64,000 nucleotides of DNA from contig JBCFYV010000100.1 of assembly GCA_039000515.1 (NCBI GenBank), forward strand, positions 38,085,456-38,149,455, written 5' to 3'. The translations under genes and the position numbers were made by a program. Under the pieces are notes generated by a model. The model was not told where the DNA came from, searched no databases, and saw only the letters and a program-made list of their open reading frames with translations. Origin of the DNA: Timema cristinae (Eukaryota; Arthropoda; Insecta; Phasmatodea; Timematidae). Shown here piece by piece: positions 24,893 to 36,124 of this stretch (the first letter of the stretch is position 1; each line of letters opens with the position of its first letter).

Positions 24893-25065
24893 AATGTGTA
24901 CCGGGTTCAATTCTAGACATGGCCGAAAAATTTCTCGTACAGGAAATGTGGATCTAGCAATCCACATTGAAGAATTGATGTGTTGTGTCTGTTCTATATT
25001 TAAGTTAACTTAAAATTATTGTGCTAATATAACCATTCGGTTCAGAAAGTGTACGTTAATTACTT
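24893..25065 (+). mobile_element. SINE-D copy, 5' truncated
   Basis: GGGTTCAATTCTAGACATGG box B, ATGTGTTGTGTCTGTTCTAT body, GTTCAGAAAGTGTACGTTAA end. Confidence 0.65.
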
Positions 25066-25347
25066 AAAATATATGTATTTTAATATTAAGGTTAAGTTTT
25101 TATGGTCCTTCAAAGAGGGGAGCAAGTGGGGCTCTCCATCTCTGGGCCCCAAATCGGTGGGACCCCCAATCACCAAAAACAGTTTGACTTGACAGCTGAA
25201 AGGCTGATTGCAATCACAAGAGACACACATTTTCTAAATATAACCATTTTAAAGACTGTTAGCATGGTAAATATAAGAATAATTTAGATTAATAATGTAC
25301 TAAATTTGTACATTATTACAATGAAGATGTTTTAATAAGAATAAACT

Positions 25348-25622
25348 ATTATTATTAGCACCGCGTCTTACTACCCGTTCGGGTTATACGCACTTACGCT
25401 AATATGTAATGGTAGGGTGATTGTGAGATGAAATGGAGGACCTACAGTTTAACGTGGAATCCGAACCACGGTGGCGACCTGTCATTCCACACATTCACAA
25501 GATGTCTTGTCAGAGGTGAAGGAAGGGTTTGTAAATCAGATAAATCTGTGCCGGGACCGAGGATTGAACCCCGGCCACCAGCATAGAAGTCTGACACCTT
25601 ACCCCTAGACCACCAGGTCACC
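25348..25622 (-). mobile_element. SINE-B copy with 11-bp target duplication
   Basis: Full length. AAGAATAAACT flanks it at 25337-25347 and 25623-25633. Confidence 0.93.
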
Positions 25623-25669
25623 AAGAATAAACTAAAATAGAAACATTATGTAGATGGTTATTCGACATC

Positions 25670-25915
25670 AGACGAACTAGATGGGCCACATTAGTAGAAG
25701 AAATTATTTATTGAGTAATATCATAGGAGACAAAAAGTGTAAGGGATACATGGACCAGGAGGACCATGAATTAAACTGACTGATGACGCCAAACAAGGAA
25801 AGAAGATGAAGTTTCAGGATGTAAAAAAGGAAGCTGCTGATAAGAAATGTTGGAGGACTTAATTTGGACGAGGAAACGAACCTGCCGTAAGACAAAGCAC
25901 CTATTAATAATAACA
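25670..25915 (+). mobile_element. LINE 3' end remnant
   Basis: Frames give RRNYLLSNIIGDKKCKGYMD and similar debris. The 3' end CCTGCCGTAAGACAAAGCAC then CTATTAATAATAA matches the copy at 9241-9455, so it belongs to the same family. Confidence 0.55.
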
Positions 25916-25976
25916 TATACCTATTATAAATATTATGTTAGTAAAAATTAAATAAAGAACATGGTTAAACCAGATT

Positions 25977-26221
25977 CGATGGCCGCATGGCCTAAGGTGT
26001 TACTCTCGTAGTAGACTAGACTGCCGACTACAGGAGATAAACGTTTCTATCTCTTTCGGATGTATTGGGGTAGTTTTTCAAAAAGGTTTTTTTTTTCCTT
26101 TTCTTTCATGCAAATTTGGATACACTTCCTTTAATCATATTCTTTCTATCCCTAACTCATTAGCGTAATTAGTCATTAAGAGTATAAACCAAATGGTTAG
26201 TAAGATGCGGTGTTTAAAAAA
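25977..26221 (+). mobile_element. SINE-A copy with compensated tail hairpin
   Basis: GATGGCCGCATGGCCTAAGG head. The tail reads AAACCAAATGGTTAGTAAGA, in which both sides of the tail stem have changed together. Confidence 0.82.
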
Positions 26222-26225
26222 CCAT

Positions 26226-26412
26226 AGTTAAATGGTCCAATGCATTACATTTGCTGGACTGCCGATGACGGGTGGATCGGGGTTCAAGTCTCTATTGAGT
26301 GTACTGAGGAGGATTTAAAAAAAAATTTACACCCTTTCTCCAAGAAAATGTGGTCACATTCCCTCTTAATTCACCCTTGCTTATCCTTAACACATTAGCG
26401 TAATTAGTTAAT
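26226..26412 (+). mobile_element. SINE-A copy, tail lost
   Basis: AATGGTCCAATGCATTAC head, GGGGTTCAAGTCTCTATTG, body to TTAGCGTAATTAGTTAAT. Confidence 0.65.
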
Positions 26413-26503
26413 TTGCGTGTGTGCTAGTATTATCAGTCGGTTCAGAAAATAAAATAAACATATCGGCAATGTTGAGATGCTTTCTGTTGTTTTGTTTTTG
26501 CCT

Positions 26504-26740
26504 TTTTTAACACCTTGTCTTATCACCCGTTTGGGTTATATACCTATGCACTAATTACACTAATATGTTAAGAATTATTAAGGTTGAATTCTAAGGAAGT
26601 GAACACACATTTGTGTGGAGGGCGAGTGGAAAACCCTTTCAGGAAAAACAACCTCGGGAACGAACTCCGATCTCCCCGTCATCGGCAGTCTAGTATAACT
26701 CGAGAGTAGTGCGTTAGACCATGTGACCACCGAACCTGTT
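26504..26740 (-). mobile_element. SINE-A copy
   Basis: CACCTTGTCTTATCACCCG tail to CATGTGACCACCGAACC head. Confidence 0.78.
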
Positions 26741-27121
26741 TTTTCTGGTTTTTGCTAAACACTTCACTGTCCTTGTCTTACGCTAGATCGGTAGGCACTT
26801 TCAACGGGAATTGAAGTTGTAAAAGCTATAAAAGTAAACCGTGAAGTATTCTGAAAGAACAAGTAAAAAAAAAGAATTAAGCTCATTCGCGTTTTATTTG
26901 ATGCTACCTTGCCCTCAGTACGACATCTTGCCTTTAGATGTGTCACTTTGTGGGGCGTAGATTTCACTTTCATTTAATATAGATGAAAACTCGGTGACGT
27001 CAGCCTGTAATCGAGCCATACCGACCGAGCGGCCACCGTCTCTTGGCGAAAATAGTGCAACTACCATGGATAGAGGGTGTCATTTGGTTAGCACAACGTG
27101 TCTCCAGGCCATTAAATTCAT

Positions 27122-27390
27122 GGTGACCTAAGGGCAAGGTGTCAGTCTTCTGTGCTGGTGGTCCGGGTTTAAATCCTCGGTCCCGGCACAGATTTATCTG
27201 ATTACCAAACCCTTCCTTCACCTCTGACAAGACATCTTGTAAATGTGTGGAATGCCAGGCCGCCACCGTGGTTCGGATCCCACGTTAAACTGTAGGTCCT
27301 CCATTTCATCTCACAATCACCCTACCATTACAAATTAGCGTAAGTGCGTACAACCCGAATGGGTAGTAAGACGCGGTGCTAATATTACTA
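27122..27390 (+). mobile_element. SINE-B copy, near full length
   Basis: GTGACCTAAGGGCAAGGTG head to GTAAGACGCGGTGCTAATA. The flanks ATTAAATTCA and ATTTAATTCA look like a target duplication with mutations. Confidence 0.9.
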
Positions 27391-27411
27391 TTAATAATAA
27401 CATTTAATTCA

Positions 27412-27592
27412 GTTTTCTAGATCGGAGCCCCTACTTATTTATTCAAGTAGCTCTTCATTTATCCTCACGAGGCTGAGTTCGATCCCGTTCCATACCCTAT
27501 TACTTCACGAAAATTTCTGGAAGCGCCGGGGATTGAACCCGGGACCTTCTGGCTCTGTAGCCAGGAACTCTGACCATTAGATCACAGAGGTG
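27412..27592 (-). mobile_element. SINE-E copy
   Basis: Head (minus) CCTCTGTGATCTAATGGTCA with box B GGGTTCAATCCCCGG, body with CCTCGTGAGGATAAATGAAG and ACTTGAATAAATAAGT. A tRNA fold fails at the acceptor stem. Confidence 0.7.
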
Positions 27593-27707
27593 ATCTTTAA
27601 TTTAATATCAAATAAAAACAAATCTTATTTTTTAAGTCTTAATGTCATATCATGTAAAACTCGTTATCTTACAGCAGATCATACTACCTGTCTTTCTTTT
27701 GTTTGAG

Positions 27708-27905
27708 GTATTTAACGTGCACTTTATAAACTAAGTGGTTATATTAGCACAACGAACTGAATTAACTTAAATCTAGAAAAGACACAACACCCAGCCCCAG
27801 TGGTTAATTTATCACTGTGAAAAGGGGAAACCCACATTTCACCAATGATGGTCATATCGGGAATCGAACACAGTAGCTTTATGTCAAAACCAATTGTTCT
27901 AAGGT
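27708..27905 (-). mobile_element. SINE-D copy
   Basis: ACGTGCACTTTATAAAC, GACACAACACCCAGCCCC, CCACATTTCACCAATGATGG, GGAATCGAACACAG on +; the head is lost. Confidence 0.7.
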
Positions 27906-27960
27906 AAGGTCTGCCTTAAGCTAGATATGTTAATACCGTACTTAAATATCAAAATCGGGT

Positions 27961-28205
27961 GCTTCGGTGGCCGCGTGGTCTAAGGCGTCACTCTCGTATT
28001 GGACTAGACTGTTGATGACACGGAGATCAAGGCTCGAATCCCAGTAGGGCGTATTGAGGTTTTTCCTAAATTTGTTTTCCACTCTCCCTCCATGCATATG
28101 AGGGTACACTTCCTCTAAATTGAATCGTCCTCATCCCTAACTCATTAGCGTAATCAGTACATAAGCGTGAAACCTAAATAGATATTAAGACGCGATGTCA
28201 AATAA
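27961..28205 (+). mobile_element. SINE-A copy, full length
   Basis: CTTCGGTGGCCGCGTGGTCT head, CTCGAATCCCAGTAGG, tail ATTAAGACGCGATGTCAAAT. Confidence 0.85.
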
Positions 28206-28234
28206 AATAGATAGGCCTTATTTTAGAATCAAAA

Positions 28235-28303
28235 CCTTTTCCGTCTTCTGCAGTAGAGCTCAACACGACTAGCGCGTCAGCTAACTACGCCACCGAGGTG
28301 GGT
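28235..28303 (-). mobile_element. SINE-C head fragment
   Basis: CTCAACACGACTAGCGCG and CTAACTACGCCACCGAGGTG only. Confidence 0.7.
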
Positions 28304-29159
28304 TTGGGGCGTGGGGAGGGGAGGGGGAGGGAAGTTTGAATGTGCGAAAGTTTCGCAAGGGTTTACTGTACTACTTATATTTTAAATTATGTAAGTTCGA
28401 TATATATTTTTTTTAATGTTGTAAGAATCATTTTATTTGATTTATTTTATGTTTTATGTTGGCTTATATTTAATGTTTATATAATATGAGCTAAATATAT
28501 GTTTTTAAATTTTGTAAAAATCTTTATAAATAAGTTCTTTTTATTTCACTCATCCCTCAACGATCCATTAGATTTTCTTCCCAAGATATATATTTCGGTT
28601 ACTTTGTCAAATATCCCAATTTGACGCTGATGATGTCGATGAAAGGAGAATAAGATGTTCTGTTGGTATTTATGCTGAATTGGATGAAAAGGATGCAGCT
28701 TAGCTGGGTATTTTAGGAAGACATCCCTTCCTGCATTCCTTCAAAGCCCTCCGCTTTCCCAACCCAACCAATCCCCTCCCGCTTGCAACTCTCCTGATAA
28801 TTCATCGTCCTCCTGTTTCCTCTTGCTACCTTTGTCATCTTCTTTGGAGAGGGGAAGAAGGTATTTCTGTTGCTCTTCCACCAGTAAGAGGGTAGGGAGG
28901 GGGGGGGAGTAATTAATTCTCGGGAAAGTTTGTGTGAGGAGGTATTTTGCTATAACTTTGTTTGAATGGATCGTGAGGTAGCATTGGTTTCAGAGTAGTG
29001 AGCCATAATACAGTGGCCTCCCGAAGGAAGAAGTTATGGTAGACGAAGAAGGGGAGGGGGCACATTTTGGAATAACTTTGGCCTTTTAGATAATCACAAC
29101 ATAGGTGTCGCTTTTGACACAATCCACAATTTCTCCAATGAAACATACTTTTAAGTTTT
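28304..29159. other. nothing recognised
   Basis: Contains G-runs and a C/T-rich stretch at 28735-28860. A 77-codon minus ORF (28913-29146) lacks motifs. Confidence 0.4.
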
Positions 29160-29340
29160 CTTAAGTATGATGGATAAAATGGTCAAGCTATAATGTTTGT
29201 TAATTACGGTTATAGCCACATCCAAATAAAATATATTATTTAAATTGGAAAATGACAAATGGACACGGGAATCGAACCAGATACCTGTGGCTTAGTGCGC
29301 TAATTTTTCAAACTACTGAACTATTCAATACCTTTTAGAA
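29160..29340 (-). mobile_element. SINE-G copy (tentative family)
   Basis: GGTTATAGCCACATCC, TGGAAAATGACAAATGGACA and CGGGAATCGAACC recur near 45.46 and 54.09 kb with a tRNA-like remainder. Confidence 0.5.
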
Positions 29341-29344
29341 ACCA

Positions 29345-29450
29345 CGTAACATATTCTTGTGGTTTTCAACATTTTACATTTTATTATTGTTATTTTATAG
29401 GTATTGATAATATATATCAAAAGTGACAGCTGAATATTACATGACAACGT
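29345..29450 (+). repeat. dispersed repeat remnant, inverted partner near 34780-34860
   Basis: AGGTATTGATAATATATATC then AAAAGTGACAGCTG here matches the reverse complement of GCTGTCACTTTTGATATACA and ATTATCAATACCT at 34784. Family unknown. Confidence 0.5.
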
Positions 29451-29649
29451 ATGAATACATGAAAGTATATCTAATAACTTTTTAGCTCTTACGTTCTTAT
29501 CTAAATTTGATTGTGTCTTGGATTTAGGAGTATTATTATTACTAATAATATTATTATCATAATCATCATCATCATCATCAAAGTAACGAATTTGTATTGA
29601 GCATAAAAGCTACCCATACCGATGGTCAGGTTTTATACGGCGTTAGACT

Positions 29650-29860
29650 GCTGATGACGGGGAGATCGAGGTTCGAATCTCGGTCGGGTGAACTGGGGGT
29701 TGTTTTTCCTAAATGGTTTTCCACTCTCCCTCAACGCAAATGTGGGTTCACTTCTTCTAATTGAACCTTCCCAATTCCTAATCCATTAGCGTAATTAGTA
29801 CTTAAAAGCGTATAACCCGAACGGGTAGTAAGACGTGGTGCTAAATATTATTATTATTAC
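29650..29860 (+). mobile_element. SINE-C copy, 5' truncated, 16-bp target duplication
   Basis: Begins GCTGATGACGGGGAGATCG and ends (ATT)n. TATACGGCGTTAGACT flanks it exactly at 29634-29649 and 29861-29876. Confidence 0.95.
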
Positions 29861-30073
29861 TATACGGCGTTAGACTTGCAATAGATTGGAGGAACACCTG
29901 TGACTTGGAGGTAGAGGTTTGATTCTCATGTGGTGCACTCTTAGATTTATTTTATTCGAGTGATATTATGTTATACTTGTTATTTTCCTAGCATTTCGCT
30001 AATGCGTGTACATTTCTCCTAAGACCACTCCCGGCCATGCCTCTTAGATCATATTGTTAATAACCTTAGTGTT

Positions 30074-30354
30074 GTTATTATTATTAGCACCGCGTCTTAC
30101 TACCCGTTCGGGTTATTTGCACTTACGCTAATGTGTAATGGTAGGGTGATTGTGAGATGAAATGAAGGACCTACAGTTTAACGTGGAATCCGAACCACGG
30201 TGGAGGCCTGGCATTCCCCACATTCACAAGATGTCTTGTCAGAGGTGAAGGAAGGGTTTGGTAATCAGATAAATCTGTGCCGGGAGCGAGGATTGAGCCC
30301 CGGCCGCCAGCTCAGAAGTCTGACACCTTACCCCTAGACCGCCAGGTCACCGAC
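30074..30354 (-). mobile_element. SINE-B copy with 12-bp target duplication
   Basis: Full length from (ATT)n to CCGCCAGGTCACC. AACCTTAGTGTT flanks it at 30062-30073 and 30355-30366. Confidence 0.93.
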
Positions 30355-30505
30355 AACCTTAGTGTTAAACTTGCTAATGATATAATAACTTTGAACCAAT
30401 TATTTAATATTAAAGTGTGTCAATAAACATGTTACCTCAATTAATCCTAAATAGATGCTTTCAGTAATATTCATTACATTTGTAGTAAGGATAAATATGA
30501 ATGTG

Positions 30506-30875
30506 TAATATAAGGAACGTACTTAAATGTTACAATTACTTAAATTGATTGGTGTAACTTCTTTGGTCAATTAAATCAAGATAAAAATAAGAAACAACGT
30601 GCAAGATAATTTATTTAAGGAAAAACCTAATGTATCATGAATTATAAAGTAAATTAAAACATGTACAATAGCAGTTCTAAATAAAAGCATCCGTGAAATT
30701 GTTAAATTAGCAGAAAACAAGGAAAGAATATAAATCTGTGATGACAAATTAGGTTTTTTCTTCAATAAATTACCTTGCACGTTATGTTTCCTATCTTTAT
30801 CTTGATTTAATTAACCAAAGAAGTTACACCAGTCAATTTAAGTAATTGTAACATCTAAGTGCGTTCCTTATATTA
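30506..30875. mobile_element. 370-bp inverted-repeat (foldback/MITE-like) element
   Basis: Arms 30506-30645 and 30737-30875 are near-perfect reverse complements, both starting TAATATAAGGAACG and containing TTGGTGTAACTTCTTTGG. They enclose about 90 unrelated bases. No gene. The target duplication is ambiguous (TA-rich flanks). Class unknown. Confidence 0.85.
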
Positions 30876-31212
30876 TAAACTAAATAGATGTGTTATTTTA
30901 AGAGCTAGCTGGTTTATTGAAGTATTGACTAAGATGCATACAGGCGTTTAATTTGATAAACCACTTGAAAGCCTTCTTGAATTATTATCATTGACTGATA
31001 CAAGGGTTGTATATGCTCAACTTCATGCATTACGCATAAAATTTAAAGTTAAATAAATTTTACACGGTGTTCACTATTCATAATTCATTGTTTAACGGTT
31101 ATGTATGCCATCTTTGAGAATAATATGTTTCAACCTCTTTCGTACTATGTTCTATGCACTATTCGCTATGCGTTATGAATGAATATAAACACAACCTTAA
31201 CGTAAACAATTT

Positions 31213-31432
31213 TTTTAGTGCCCGTTCGTATTATGTATTAATTACGCTAATGACTTTAGGAATTCGGAAGGTTATATTTAGAGGTAGTGTACCTACATTT
31301 GCGTGAAGTGAAAAACCATTTTGAAAAAAACCTCAGAACACCCGACCAAAATTCGAACCGCTATCTCCCCGTCATCGGCAATCTAGTATATTGCGAAAGT
31401 AGTGCGTTAGACCATGTGGCCACCGAAGCCGT
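31213..31432 (-). mobile_element. SINE-A copy
   Basis: TAGTGCCCGTTCGTATTATG tail to CATGTGGCCACCGAAGCCG head. Confidence 0.78.
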
Positions 31433-32269
31433 ATTAAGATACCTCCTAAAATAACGAACTTATTAAGTCTTATAATGCTTATGGGGGAGAGATAATTTAT
31501 GGAATAATTGTATTGGTTTTGAAAGATGTTACTTTAGAAGTAAGTGTAAATTAATAAGTTACTTTGTATACTAGATTATTACTTAAGGTACTCAAGCACG
31601 CGTTCTAAACATGGAAACCTTTCTAAGATACGACTTCTAAACTAACTCACAATAAACCCAAATTTAGCTAAGAGCTGCCTCGATCATAATTTCGTGCCCG
31701 AGCGCCACCTCCTCTATTACATCATTTCAGTCTGAACATCGAGTCGACCTGTCTTAATCACCGTATAATGGCAACGGGCCTTTTACTTATCGAAACGTGA
31801 ACATAATTTGGTTAATTATAAAATAACGATATTTATTTTACTAGTAAAATGTCACTCACCATATATTTCTTGTTTTAAAAGAAGCTAATAAATACTGTAG
31901 CGTCATTGTTAAGTCGTTATTTGGTTTCACTTTGTACGTTGATTCTAATGATTAAGTTAAATATCAAGCCTATATAAATACTATAGTTCAAATTAGAAAT
32001 AGAATACGTTGAAAACTTTCAATGAACATGGAAAATGACAACATAAAACAAAATTGTGGGCTACAAAAATAGCTTTAAATGTAGTCTAGTTATAAAAACA
32101 CAATATGTATCGTTCAAATAAATTTATATTTAAAAATGAGTCAAACATCTCTTTAGCTACTTTGGGCTAATATACAATGTCATTGCTAGCCGCTTCTCGA
32201 AAAAAATCTGTAGATTCATCACATGCATAACACTCCGCAGAAGAAATTAGTTTTTAATTATTTTATTTT

Positions 32270-32468
32270 TTGTGTATTTAACGTGCACGAGCTGGACCGA
32301 CTGATCACGACTTATAAACTCAATAAATCTAGAACAGACACTACACCCAACCGTTTATTCACAACTTTTAAAGGGGAATTCCACATTTTACCCATGATAC
32401 ATTTTTGTCATACCGGGAATTGAACCCGGGACTCGTAATTCAGTAGACGGACATGCGACACTCTAAAA
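32270..32468 (-). mobile_element. SINE-D copy
   Basis: TATTTAACGTGCACGAGC, AGACACTACACCCAACCG, CCGGGAATTGAACCCGGGA and ATTCAGTAGACGGACATGCG. The box B hairpin is intact. Confidence 0.75.
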
Positions 32469-32659
32469 TAAGGTGTTGGTGTTTTAAAGTTAAATTTGAT
32501 AAATACTTAATAAATGATTTATTTATTTAAAAAAACACTTCTAACTTAACAATAGCATAATACGTTTGTGTGAAATGATATTGATAATTTTTCATTTTAT
32601 ATTTAATTAATAAAATTGAATGGAGACAAAATACTTAAACTTTTTTTATTTTACGTTTG

Positions 32660-33090
32660 ATTCTCAACTCAAGGTGAAGTCCTTTTGTTGTATTATCTTT
32701 TTGAAGCTACGCTACTAGACACTCATTATTGTTGACCTCTTTCCCTTAATGGAGTCTTTGCAACTGACTCAAGTTGAAGTCCTTGTGTTGTATTATCTTT
32801 GACTTGGAAGCTACACTACTAGACACTCTTCATTGTTGACGTCTTTCCTTTTTGGAGTCTTTGCAAGTGACTCAAGTTGATGTCCTTGTGTTGTATTATC
32901 TTTGATTGGAAGCTACACTACTAGACACTCTTCATGTTGACGTCTTTCCCTTTTTGGAGTCTTTGCAAGTGACTCAAGTTGATGTCCTTGTGTTGTATTA
33001 TCTTTGAATCGGAAGCTAGGCTACTAGACACTCTTAATTGTTGACCTTTTTCCCTTTGTTGAGTCTCTGCAACTGACTCAATACAAGTCA
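32660..33090. repeat. minisatellite, ~103-bp unit, about four copies
   Basis: Repeats start near GACTCAAGTTGA at about 32665, 32765, 32869 and 32971, with a broken copy from 33071. Each contains GTCCTTGTGTTGTATTATCT and TACTAGACACTC. The spacing of 100-104 bp shows small indels. Confidence 0.9.
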
Positions 33091-33144
33091 AGTCTTTGTA
33101 CCTTATTTCCACGGTGTCTTGGTGTCTAATTGCGTCATATGTAT

Positions 33145-33300
33145 ATTTGATTACGATAATATGTTTGGGATAAGTAAGGTTGAATTTATAGAGATTTAGC
33201 CACATTTGCGGGGAGGTATATTAAGAAACTATTTAAGAAATGACACCCTCCAATACACTTGACTGTAATTCAACCTCGCAACTTTGTAAAGTCAGACTAT
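33145..33300 (-). mobile_element. SINE-A fragment, degraded
   Basis: GGGATAAGTAAGGTTGAATT, CCACATTTGCGGGGAGG, CTGTAATTCAACCTCGCAAC. Confidence 0.5.
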
Positions 33301-33867
33301 ATTAACTGTACCTTTAGTTAATGTGTCCAATAATATGGGTGCATGGGCTGTAAGTTGCGGAGAGCATAAAATACAAACACATGCAAATATTGTTGCAGTC
33401 GTTATTTTAAATCTCACCCTTTTTATCCATTTATCTTATGTTGGATTGTCACCGATAGCCAGTATTAGCAATGTATTCTGTAAATTATGTATTTTGTCCA
33501 AACTCTTTAAAACATAATTAAAATATTCCCTTCTATATTTCACAGTAATGAGACTTCAGAGTTAATCTGTTTAGATTGACATTGATTAATTATAAATAGT
33601 AGATATTAATTTATTACGTAATAATATTGTTTTAGTTATATTATCGAAATACCCATCATGCTTGGTTACCAGATGATGATAAAAAAACGTTAAATTTATT
33701 TATTTAAAAAAAGTTTGCTAATTACACGTCTTAACATTGTCTCGTAAAAAGTTATAACAAGTTTAGCGTTTACTAAGTCGTTTTTACCCTCCCACCCTTC
33801 CTTAAAATCACATTTTAAGTTTTGTTTGGATAAAACTTGACATTACCAATGTTTTGCTTCTTCTTCT

Positions 33868-33907
<40 letters not shown>
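33868..33907. repeat. (CT)n microsatellite
   Basis: A pure CT dinucleotide run following a CTT-rich stretch. Confidence 0.9.
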
Positions 33908-33908
<1 letters not shown>

Positions 33909-34201
33909 CTTCAGGAAAAAACTGAGTTAGTTCAACTTAAAAACTTCTAAAAGTTTCTTGGGGACACTTAAGGGAAGCGCGAATGTTAATTTATAGCACA
34001 GAAAGTTTCAGGGGCCCAATTGACAAAACGCCCACAGCTCCTCTTAAAGAAAATTATGGTATATCCCTTTCTTTAAAACATTCATAGCAGCAATAAAAGT
34101 ATTAATTTTTTTTACTCCGTTTTAATTTGTATAGTTAAAGACAACTAAAATAAGAAAATATGTATTTGAACTAATACATATTTTAAAACGCTTTCGTTTT
34201 G

Positions 34202-34224
34202 GTCACGTGACATTTCCAACCAAT
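34202..34224. promoter_or_regulatory. palindromic E-box plus CCAAT box
   Basis: GTCACGTGAC at 34202-34211 then CCAAT at 34220-34224, eight bases apart. It is the same pair, in mirror orientation, as at 16.5 kb. No transcript start is visible. Confidence 0.3.
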
Positions 34225-35830
34225 AAGAAAGTTGTAAACAACGCTCAATAATTAAACTTTTCGAAAGGAAATTTTTTAGAGACAGGTGCAAGAAGACCTC
34301 ATCTAATAAATAACAAAAGTAACTACACAACATATTTTTTTTATGAAACTTTCAGTATAGTCTACATTTGAAAGGTGGGTTAAGTGCTGTCACAAAAAAA
34401 AAAAAGTATTCATAACATGAGCTAGTTATTGTAATTGCTATGAAAATACCATTGGTGCTCTCATTTTGATGCGCGCGCACGCTTACTTTGGTGTGATTGG
34501 TAATCTTTAGCAATCCATATCTAATAGTCCTTAGAAAGTTCCAAAGTTGAGTTAACTTCTACGGAGTGATAAGAACTATGGAATTAAGGATAAGGACTGT
34601 AGACAGTGGAATCGATATCTTAGTGAGTATTACGCACCTTACGGATACGTAGTCAATAGATCGGCTTTATTTACTCTTTTTAGGAATATCCCAATTTACT
34701 TACGAATGTACAAATATAACGGTTAGAAAAAGCTACTAGATTTACTTTTACTTGTTTATCCGTCAATTCATCTTATCTGCAGCTGTCACTTTTGATATAC
34801 ATTATCAATACCTATGAAATAACACTAACAGTATAGTTAAATGTTGTACATTTTGATTGCAAAAATATGTTTGCACTTTCTAAAAGGTGCTCCAAATTTC
34901 CATCTGTAAGAAAATCAAGGTATATTTTGAGATGTGTATTTTTATTTTATAGTTTATATTTTAGAAAGGTTTTGTGAAGATGTTTCAATACCACCAAGTA
35001 AAAATGTACTCTCTCAAACTCTGTTTACTTTGAAAGGCAACTGGTTTACCTTGATCGATTACAAGCTACGCCATTGTAGAATCAAGTTAGGTTAGTTCCA
35101 AGATAGAGGAATGGCACAAAAAATTTAAAAAAATGAAATTAAACCCGGATGGCTAGTAACTAGTGAGACTTGGATGATGTTTTTATATACACCTTTTAAA
35201 AGAATAATCTATTGGCCCGTCTTTAATTTCATTATTTTAAAATGATCAAAATAAATGTGAAACAATATTTTTCTTTAATTTTTCCCTTTGGATTCACCGA
35301 CTCATTCTATCCTGCATCTCTCGATTAAAAAAACAATTAAATAAATCGATATTACACGAATTGTAATAGTTACAGTTTTTTTTAAATGATCATTTATTTT
35401 CAAAATATTTGAAAAACTTTGGGAAAATGATTCTGGAACTTCCTGACACTTCGGCCCTTACAATTTAAGTCGAGTCATGGCTAATCTAAAATCAAGCTAT
35501 GCATACCTGCTGTATGGTTACGCAAGGGTTCATCTGTCAGGTGTAAGTGGTAAAAATAAATAATACCTATAAAAAAATACTGGTTTTGGTTGAGAGAAGG
35601 CTTAGAAAGTTCAAACATATTTATTTGCAGCCAACATTGGCAACATTTTACCAGGCCTATATTACTTGTGTTATTTTATACGTATTTATATATCTAAATA
35701 GAAAGCTGCAGATCACATGACGTGTCTATGTATATTACAGTTTTTTTATTAACTTTAGAAACTACCAGATAATGTGGGACAGATCTAACGGTTCCTTTCA
35801 TTGTTCTTGTGCGCAGACATGTCATCGTCA
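34225..35830. other. nothing recognised
   Basis: A/T-rich. GATGCGCGCGCACGC near 34470 is a rare CpG cluster. No ORF above 60 codons with recognisable content. Confidence 0.4.
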
Positions 35831-35831
35831 A

Positions 35832-35960
35832 TAGGTTATCAATCTTACGATTGGCTTGCCATAGCACTCCACTTTTGCCTATCCTTGGCCCAATTTTTTA
35901 GATCTTTGTCAACATCGTCCGCCACAAGATTCAACACCAGTTTCTGTCTCTGATGCATAA
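35832..35960 (-). mobile_element. LINE C-terminal remnant
   Basis: The minus frame reads HQRQKLVLNLVADDVDKDLK then NWAKDRQKWSAMASQS and a stop, the typical end of a non-LTR polymerase (…AxDRxxWxxM). Confidence 0.5.
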
Positions 35961-36124
35961 CACTCTTATTGTTTAAGAAATGGTGAAGTATTATCCTACT
36001 TGGGTGAAGAAACATTTACATTAAAAGATATAGAATTAAATTTCATGGGTAATGTACAGATACTATTAGAATATTTTATGTGCTATTATATTAATATAAC
36101 CTATCTAAGGGTTTGAAATGTGGT

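Larger units (their letters stand above)
30880..34200. other. between listed repeats, nothing recognised
   Basis: 31433-32269 and 33300-33860 are A/T-rich without motifs beyond the listed SINEs, minisatellite and CT run. Confidence 0.4.

Noticed and set aside
27520..27592. tRNA gene
   Set aside because: Boxes A and B are good but the acceptor stem does not pair, and the sequence continues into a body shared with 51950-52135; it is a SINE head.
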